From contig JALNZZ010000071.1 of NCBI GenBank assembly GCA_023229065.1, forward strand, positions 1 to 10,506: 10,506 bases of DNA, in the 5' to 3' direction. Within the stretch, counting starts at the first letter, position 1, and each line of letters begins with the position of its first letter. Both the position numbers and the translations under genes were made by a program. Below the pieces are notes generated by a model that saw nothing but the letters and a program-made list of their open reading frames with translations, was not told where the DNA came from and searched no databases. Positions 6,800-10,506 of the stretch are shown here, one piece after another. Origin of the DNA: Porticoccaceae bacterium. Lineage in GTDB: Bacteria > Pseudomonadota > Gammaproteobacteria > Pseudomonadales > Porticoccaceae.

Positions 6800-7101
6800 T
6801 TGCTGCCAGCTTGCGCGGCTGGCTGCCGTAAAGGATCGCGGAGCCTGTGTTAGAATGCTCTGCCTGCTCAAAGCCAAGGCGGAGCAGGCTTCGAAGATGG
6901 CTTTGCAGGGCAGCTCAATGGTTTTTATCCTTGACCCTTTATCGGTGGAGCGATGATGTGTTGCCGCTGCTCCCGGCTACAGGGTGAGAGGACTATTATA
7001 GACTTTCACGTCCTGTCTCATAGAACTTGAGTGTGTCTGCGAGTGAATCTGTATATGTCGAATGTCGGTATGAATAACTTCATGAAAGCGAAGAGATTGT
7101 G
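6800..7101. other. Intergenic region between the SDR gene and trpG
   Basis: These 302 bases hold no convincing protein gene. They contain a hairpin-forming segment (6862-6889) just after a -10-like TAGAAT (6851-6856). A short inverted repeat, CCAGC/GCTGG, lies just after the SDR stop and has no T-tract. Several -10-like AT-rich stretches occur (TATTAT near 6984 and TATA near 7052), but none has a good -35 at the right distance. The last 48 bases form a 15-codon upstream ORF whose TGA overlaps the trpG ATG. No short ORF with Trp codons was found, unlike the trpE leader. Confidence 0.55.
6862..6889. repeat. Perfect 8-bp hairpin in the SDR-trpG gap
   Basis: GCCTGCTC (6862-6869) and GAGCAGGC (6882-6889) are perfectly complementary around a 12-base loop that itself contains GCC-AA-GGC. 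TAGAAT lies 5 bases upstream. No U-tract follows on either strand. It could be the weak end of the SDR transcript, a leader structure of the trpGDC transcript, or a small RNA hairpin. The sequence alone does not decide. Confidence 0.4.
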
Positions 7102-7704
7102 ATGCCCAAAGTCCTCATGATCGACAACTACGACTCCTTCACCTACAACGTAGTCCAGTATCTCGGCGAGCTGGGTGCGGAGGTGCTGGTGCATCGCAAC
7201 GACGAGATCACTCTGGAGGAGATCGAGGCGCTGGCCCCCGAGCGTATCGTGATATCCCCCGGTCCTTGTACTCCTGATGAGGCCGGCATTTCAGTGGCGG
7301 CCATCCGTCATTTTGCTGGTCGTATTCCGCTGCTCGGCATCTGTCTGGGACATCAGAGCATCGGCCAGGCCTTCGGCGGGCGGGTGGTGCGGGCGCGGCA
7401 GGTAATGCACGGCAAGACATCGCCTATCCATCACGCTGGCTCCGGTGTCTTCAAGGGGCTGGACAATCCTTTTACCGCCACCCGCTATCACTCCCTGGTG
7501 ATAGAAAAGGACAGCTTGCCGGATAGTCTGGAAATTACTGCCTGGACCCTGACAGAAGCCGGTGAAATCGACGAAATCATGGGGATTCGTCACCGCGAAC
7601 TGGCGGTGGAGGGGGTCCAGTTCCATCCCGAGTCTATTCTTACCCAGCACGGCCATGCATTGCTGGACAACTTTCTTCACGCGCCAGAAGGAGTGCAGCG
7701 ATGA
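7102..7704 (+). CDS. trpG: Anthranilate synthase component II (glutamine amidotransferase)
   Basis: TrpG hydrolyses glutamine and channels ammonia to TrpE. The 200-residue class I amidotransferase starts MPKVLMIDNYDSFTYN and has the oxyanion segment SPGPCTPDEAG (52-62), the nucleophile Cys81 in GICLGHQ, HGKTS (103-107), and the His175/Glu177 pair in FHPES. All catalytic residues are intact. Related PabA proteins share this layout, but the trpD-trpC context points to TrpG; it may also serve p-aminobenzoate synthesis, as in some bacteria. I chose ATG 7102 because AAGAG lies 6 bases upstream; a GTG at 7099 is less well placed. Its stop overlaps the trpD start by four bases (ATGA). The gene is monofunctional and not fused to TrpD. 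Confidence 0.96.
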   Translation: MPKVLMIDNYDSFTYNVVQYLGELGAEVLVHRNDEITLEEIEALAPERIVISPGPCTPDEAGISVAAIRHFAGRIPLLGICLGHQSIGQAFGGRVVRARQVMHGKTSPIHHAGSGVFKGLDNPFTATRYHSLVIEKDSLPDSLEITAWTLTEAGEIDEIMGIRHRELAVEGVQFHPESILTQHGHALLDNFLHAPEGVQR

Positions 7705-8744
7705 ATATTCGAGAGGCGCTCAGCCGGGTAGTGGATCAGCTGGATCTGACCACGGCAGAGATGCAGGATGTCATGCGCGAGATCATGACCGGCCAGTGCA
7801 CCGATGCACAGATTGGTGCCTTCCTGGTAGCACTGCGCATGAAAAGTGAAACCATCGACGAGATTACGGGTGCTGTATCAATCATGCGCGAGCTGGCCGA
7901 CAAGGTCGAGCTGAGCAGTCTCGAGTGCGTGGTGGATATCGTCGGTACCGGTGGTGATGGTGCCAATATCTTCAATGTGTCCACGGCATCGTCATTCGTG
8001 ATTGCCACCGCGGGCGCTCGGGTGGCCAAGCACGGCAACCGCGCTGTATCCGGCAAGACGGGCAGTGCTGATCTGCTGGAAGCAGCCGGGATTCGCCTCG
8101 ATCTCGCTCCTGCTCAAGTGGTGCGCTGCATCGAAGAGATAGGGGTCGGTTTTATGTTCGCGCAGGTGCACCACAAAGCGATGCGCTACACCGCTGGCCC
8201 GCGCCGCGAGCTGGGGCTGCGAACCCTGTTCAATATGCTCGGTCCGCTGACCAACCCGGCTGGTGTCAAACGCCAGGTGGTAGGTGTGTTCAACGGTGCC
8301 TTGTGCAGACCGCTGGCGGAGGTGCTGCAGAGACTGGGCAGTGAGCATGTCCTGGTGGTCCACTCCCGCGATGGCCTCGATGAGTTCAGCCTGGCATCGG
8401 CCACCCAGGTGGCGGAATTGCGTCATGGCGAGATACGGGAATACGAAGTGCTGCCGGAAGATGTTGGACTGAAGAGCCAGAGTCTGGTGGGGTTGACCGT
8501 GGATGGTCCAGCGGCGTCACTGGCGCTGGTTCGCGATGCCCTCGGCAAGCGTGCCACTGAGGCCGGTACCAAGGCGGCGGATATGATTGCCCTCAATGCC
8601 GGGGCTGCTATCTATGTGTCCGGGGTGGCCAGCGATTTGGCCGAAGGCGTAGTGATGGCCCAGGACATTATTGCGAGCGGTTTAGCGTTGGAAAAGCTTA
8701 CCGAGCTGGCCATGTTCACTGATTGTTTGGGGGATCTTGAATGA
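7701..8744 (+). CDS. trpD: Anthranilate phosphoribosyltransferase
   Basis: TrpD transfers the phosphoribosyl group of PRPP to anthranilate, the second step of the pathway. The 347-residue length is normal for the monofunctional enzyme. PRPP and anthranilate site motifs are present: GTGGDG (82-87), NVST (92-95) and KHGNRAVSGKTGSADLLEA (110-128). The helical N-terminal domain precedes them. An AAGGAG 7 bases before the ATG gives a strong ribosome-binding site inside the trpG end. Both junctions, with trpG and with trpC, are ATGA overlaps, so translation of the three genes is probably coupled. Confidence 0.97.
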   Translation: MNIREALSRVVDQLDLTTAEMQDVMREIMTGQCTDAQIGAFLVALRMKSETIDEITGAVSIMRELADKVELSSLECVVDIVGTGGDGANIFNVSTASSFVIATAGARVAKHGNRAVSGKTGSADLLEAAGIRLDLAPAQVVRCIEEIGVGFMFAQVHHKAMRYTAGPRRELGLRTLFNMLGPLTNPAGVKRQVVGVFNGALCRPLAEVLQRLGSEHVLVVHSRDGLDEFSLASATQVAELRHGEIREYEVLPEDVGLKSQSLVGLTVDGPAASLALVRDALGKRATEAGTKAADMIALNAGAAIYVSGVASDLAEGVVMAQDIIASGLALEKLTELAMFTDCLGDLE

Positions 8745-9571
8745 GTGATCAATCGCCTGGCGTCACCCAGGGTGGTGCGTCGACCATTTTGCGCCGTATC
8801 CTCGACCGCAAGGTAGAGGAGGTAGCCGAGGCCCGGCGACAGCGGAGTATCGCTCAGCTCGACGAACTGATCGCGGCTCAGACACCGCCGCGGGATTTTG
8901 TCGCCGCGTTGCGCCAGCGCGCCACAGTCGGTCGTCCGGCGGTGATTGCCGAGGTCAAGAAAGCCTCTCCCAGCAAGGGGGTGATCCGTCCTGATTTCGA
9001 TCCCGCTGCCATCGCCGCCAGTTACGAAACAGGGGGTGCAGCGTGCTTGTCTGTACTCACCGACCGGGACTTTTTTCAGGGCTGTAACGACTATCTGGTG
9101 CAAGCGCGCGAGGCTTGTAACCTGCCGGTGCTGCGCAAGGACTTTACTGTCGATGCCTATCAGGTTCGCGAGGCACGAGCTATCGGGGCGGACTGCATCC
9201 TGCTGATTGTCGCCGCGCTTGATCAAGTAGCACTGGAGTCACTCCACGATTTGGCCCGGGAGCTGGGGCTGGCGGTATTGGTGGAAGTGCATGACGGTGA
9301 GGAGCTTGAGCGGGCGCTGGCCCTCGACACCCCGTTGATTGGTATCAATAACCGCGACTTGCACACCTTCAATACGACTCTTGAGACGACCTTTGGTTTG
9401 CTGGAGCGGATTCCCGATGATCGTCTGGTGATCACTGAAAGTGGTATCCATACGCGTGCCGACGTCGAAGCGATGCTGGCGCGGGACGTCTATGGTTTCC
9501 TGGTTGGTGAAGCCTTTATGCGTGCGGCGGAGCCCGGAGAGAAACTGCGCGAGCTGTTTGCTCCCAGGTAA
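8741..9571 (+). CDS. trpC: Indole-3-glycerol phosphate synthase (monofunctional)
   Basis: TrpC decarboxylates and closes 1-(o-carboxyphenylamino)-1-deoxyribulose 5-phosphate to indole-3-glycerol phosphate. The 276-residue TIM barrel shows IAEVKKASPSKG (69-80, catalytic Glu71 and Lys73), LRKDF (131-135, Lys133), VEVH (181-184, Glu182), GINNRDL (201-207) and ITESGIH (231-237, Ser234). All are intact. It ends after one barrel, so it is not fused to TrpF as in enteric bacteria; trpF must lie elsewhere. It overlaps trpD by ATGA and is followed 41 bases later by the OsmC-like gene on the same strand. Confidence 0.97.
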   Translation: MSDQSPGVTQGGASTILRRILDRKVEEVAEARRQRSIAQLDELIAAQTPPRDFVAALRQRATVGRPAVIAEVKKASPSKGVIRPDFDPAAIAASYETGGAACLSVLTDRDFFQGCNDYLVQAREACNLPVLRKDFTVDAYQVREARAIGADCILLIVAALDQVALESLHDLARELGLAVLVEVHDGEELERALALDTPLIGINNRDLHTFNTTLETTFGLLERIPDDRLVITESGIHTRADVEAMLARDVYGFLVGEAFMRAAEPGEKLRELFAPR

Positions 9572-9612
9572 GATAATCCATCAATCGATAGCCTTATACA
9601 GATGAGAACACT

Positions 9613-10038
9613 ATGAAAGCACGAATAAAGTGGGTGGGCGATGCAATGTTCGTCGGTGAGTCCGGCAGCGGGCACGCTGTGGTGATGGATGGTCCCCCAG
9701 ACCACGGTGGTCGCAACATGGGTGTGCGACCCATGGAGATGTTGCTGCTGGGTGTTGGCGGATGCGCCAGCTTCGATGTGGTGGATATCCTCAAGAAGGG
9801 CCGTCAGAATGTTATCGACTGCGAGACTTTGATCGAGGCGGAACGCGCCGATGCTGTGCCGGCAGTTTTCACTCGTATCAACCTGCATTTCCGCGTGTCG
9901 GGGCAGGGGCTGAAGGAGTCTATCGTCAAGCGCGCAGTGTCTATGTCAGCAGAAAAATACTGCTCTGCCTCTATTATGCTGGGGCGGGCAGGTGTTGAAA
10001 TGACCCATAGCTTTGAGATTGTGGAAGTCGGTAGCTGA
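9613..10038 (+). CDS. OsmC/YhfA-like family protein
   Basis: The 141-residue protein fits the OsmC/Ohr superfamily, YhfA-like branch. It shows RPMEMLLLGVGGCASFDVVD (39-58) with Cys51 and, downstream, SAEKYCSASIML (112-123) with Cys117, the two cysteines that form the peroxidatic pair in the superfamily. True OsmC/Ohr proteins reduce organic peroxides; the role of the YhfA branch is not settled, so I give no symbol. It follows trpC by 41 bases without an intervening terminator and may be cotranscribed with trpGDC. From memory, an OsmC-like gene lies near trpC in Pseudomonas too, but with vfr (crp) between them. That gene is absent here. The start is ATG 9613 with a weak GAG 6 bases upstream. 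A strong terminator follows. Confidence 0.9.
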   Translation: MKARIKWVGDAMFVGESGSGHAVVMDGPPDHGGRNMGVRPMEMLLLGVGGCASFDVVDILKKGRQNVIDCETLIEAERADAVPAVFTRINLHFRVSGQGLKESIVKRAVSMSAEKYCSASIMLGRAGVEMTHSFEIVEVGS

Positions 10039-10072
10039 TACTGTTGCCGATAAAGCTCAACACCGGAATACT

Positions 10073-10099
10073 AAAAAGGGAGCTTGCAGCTCCCTTTTT
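10073..10099. terminator. Strong bidirectional Rho-independent terminator
   Basis: AAAAAGGGAGCT (10073-10084) pairs perfectly with AGCTCCCTTTTT (10088-10099) around a 3-base loop. The flanking A and T runs give a U-tract on either strand. It ends the trpGDC-osmC transcript 35 bases after the stop, and it also serves the convergent small membrane-protein gene, whose stop is about 74 bases to the right. Confidence 0.93.
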
Positions 10100-10172
10100 G
10101 GCATCTGAGTTGTACCCGTCTGCAACGAGCGGCGTGGCCTGTCTTCTTTTATGACAGGGACAGCCACTGTGC

Positions 10173-10295
10173 TCAGGAGCACGACTTTTTGGTCTTCGGT
10201 TTGCGAATGGCCTTGCGCAGATCATCCCAGGCGATAGCAGAGCTGAGCAGGCCGGAAATAGCCAGCATTATATATGTCAGAGTGGGTGCGATCAT
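10173..10295 (-). CDS. Small single-span membrane protein, 40 aa, unknown function
   Basis: The minus strand encodes a 40-residue protein starting MIAPTLTYIMLAISGLLSSA. Residues 3-22 form one hydrophobic, helix-compatible segment. The C-terminal part is strongly basic (DDLRKAIRKPKTKKSCS), as expected for a small inner-membrane protein with a cytosolic tail. A very strong ribosome-binding site, AAGGAGG, lies 6 bases before ATG 10295, which is why this start is chosen. The same frame continues upstream to 10466, but that part is AT-rich, unlike the coding portion, and has no ribosome-binding site. A candidate promoter lies about 60 bases upstream. A terminator follows on the minus strand (10073-10099). 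I recognise no family. Proteins this short are often missed in automatic annotation. Confidence 0.75.
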   Translation of the reverse strand: MIAPTLTYIMLAISGLLSSAIAWDDLRKAIRKPKTKKSCS

Positions 10296-10345
10296 GGTTT
10301 CCTCCTTGGTGTTACCAGTTAGCCGCTTTGAGTAGTGTGCCGATT

Positions 10346-10384
10346 TGATGTGTACATCATATGAATTTTTGGAAGATAAACCAA
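10346..10384 (-). promoter_or_regulatory. Candidate promoter and operator-like palindrome for the small membrane protein gene
   Basis: On the minus strand, TTGGTT (10379-10384) and TATGAT (10356-10361, 5/6) are separated by exactly 17 bases. A symmetric sequence, TGATGT-GT-ACATCA (10346-10359), overlaps the -10 and the start region. That is a place where a repressor could act. The predicted 5' leader is about 50 bases. The -35 match is only fair (TTG conserved). Confidence 0.45.
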
Positions 10385-10451
10385 ATGTATTGTTTTGATG
10401 GGAGTGATAACTTTTAGTTATTGTTGTTTTTAAGGTGTTGAAATCAATAAT

Positions 10452-10475
10452 AAAAAAGGGAGCCAAAAGGCTCCC
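10452..10475 (-). terminator. Rho-independent terminator of a minus-strand gene lying beyond the right edge
   Basis: GGGAGCC (10458-10464) and GGCTCCC (10469-10475) form a perfect 7-bp stem with a 4-base loop. Read on the minus strand, it is followed by TTTTTT (10457-10452). It therefore ends transcription coming from the right. Only 31 bases remain to the window edge. The minus frames there contain stop codons (TAA in one frame, TGA in another), so the tail of an incoming gene may be present but cannot be identified. Confidence 0.85.
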
Positions 10476-10506
10476 GAACTTTCAGGGGTTAGGAATTCTG
10501 ACAGCT

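Noticed and set aside
6711..6956. 81-codon ORF crossing the SDR stop into the gap before trpG
   Set aside because: Its first part is a shadow of the SDR gene; the rest has no supporting start signal or family resemblance.
9084..9571. Possible TrpC-TrpF fusion
   Set aside because: The frame ends after a single barrel at a normal TrpC C-terminus, and the next gene is OsmC-like.
10169..10182. GTGCTC-AG-GAGCAC followed by a T-run on the plus strand, looking like a second terminator
   Set aside because: The 2-base loop is too tight for a stable RNA hairpin, the T-run is offset, and the sequence is explained as the 3' end of the small minus-strand gene.
10296..10466. 57-residue N-terminal extension of the small membrane protein
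   Set aside because: The extension is AT-rich and lacks a ribosome-binding site. It runs through the promoter, while a near-perfect Shine-Dalgarno sits before ATG 10295.

Overview
This looks like a chromosomal housekeeping segment of a gammaproteobacterium, GC-rich in its genes. IlvD, Rpe, TrpE and TrpGDC all read as gammaproteobacterial proteins. From memory, the order rpe ... trpE and trpG-trpD-trpC ... OsmC-like protein resembles the arrangement in Pseudomonas and related marine lineages. The exact genus cannot be read from the window.

Layout. Positions 1-530 (minus) hold the first 176 codons of ilvD, which runs off the left edge. It is divergent from rpe (648-1319, plus). A short intergenic region follows, containing a degenerate repeat element (1314-1475), a plausible sigma70 promoter, a 21-codon leader peptide with two nearby Trp codons (1531-1596), and then trpE (1681-3156). 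A convergent three-gene minus-strand cassette follows: a GT28/MGDG-synthase-like glycosyltransferase (4369-5730), a small YkoP-like protein (3747-4385) and a NodB-type polysaccharide deacetylase (3182-3799), with overlapping reading frames. Then come a plus-strand SDR oxidoreductase (6053-6799), a 302-base gap, and the tightly overlapped trpG-trpD-trpC operon (7102-9571) followed by an OsmC/YhfA-like gene (9613-10038). A strong bidirectional terminator closes this unit. On the minus strand to its right lies a 40-residue single-span membrane protein with a near-perfect Shine-Dalgarno (10173-10295). The window ends with the terminator of another minus-strand gene lying beyond the right edge.

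How the genes work together. TrpE with TrpG forms anthranilate synthase, TrpD adds the phosphoribosyl group and TrpC closes the indole ring, so four early tryptophan-pathway genes are here; trpF, trpB and trpA are not. TrpE and TrpG form one enzyme but are encoded about 4 kb apart. Only the trpE side has a recognisable Trp-codon leader. IlvD (branched-chain amino acids) and Rpe (pentose phosphate pathway) are metabolic neighbours. The glycosyltransferase cassette and the SDR look like accessory genes sitting between the two trp loci. I see no CRISPR array, transposase, rRNA or tRNA. The most interesting items are the uncatalogued small membrane protein, the trp leader with a non-canonical attenuator, the amplified-arm repeat, and the glycolipid-like cassette.
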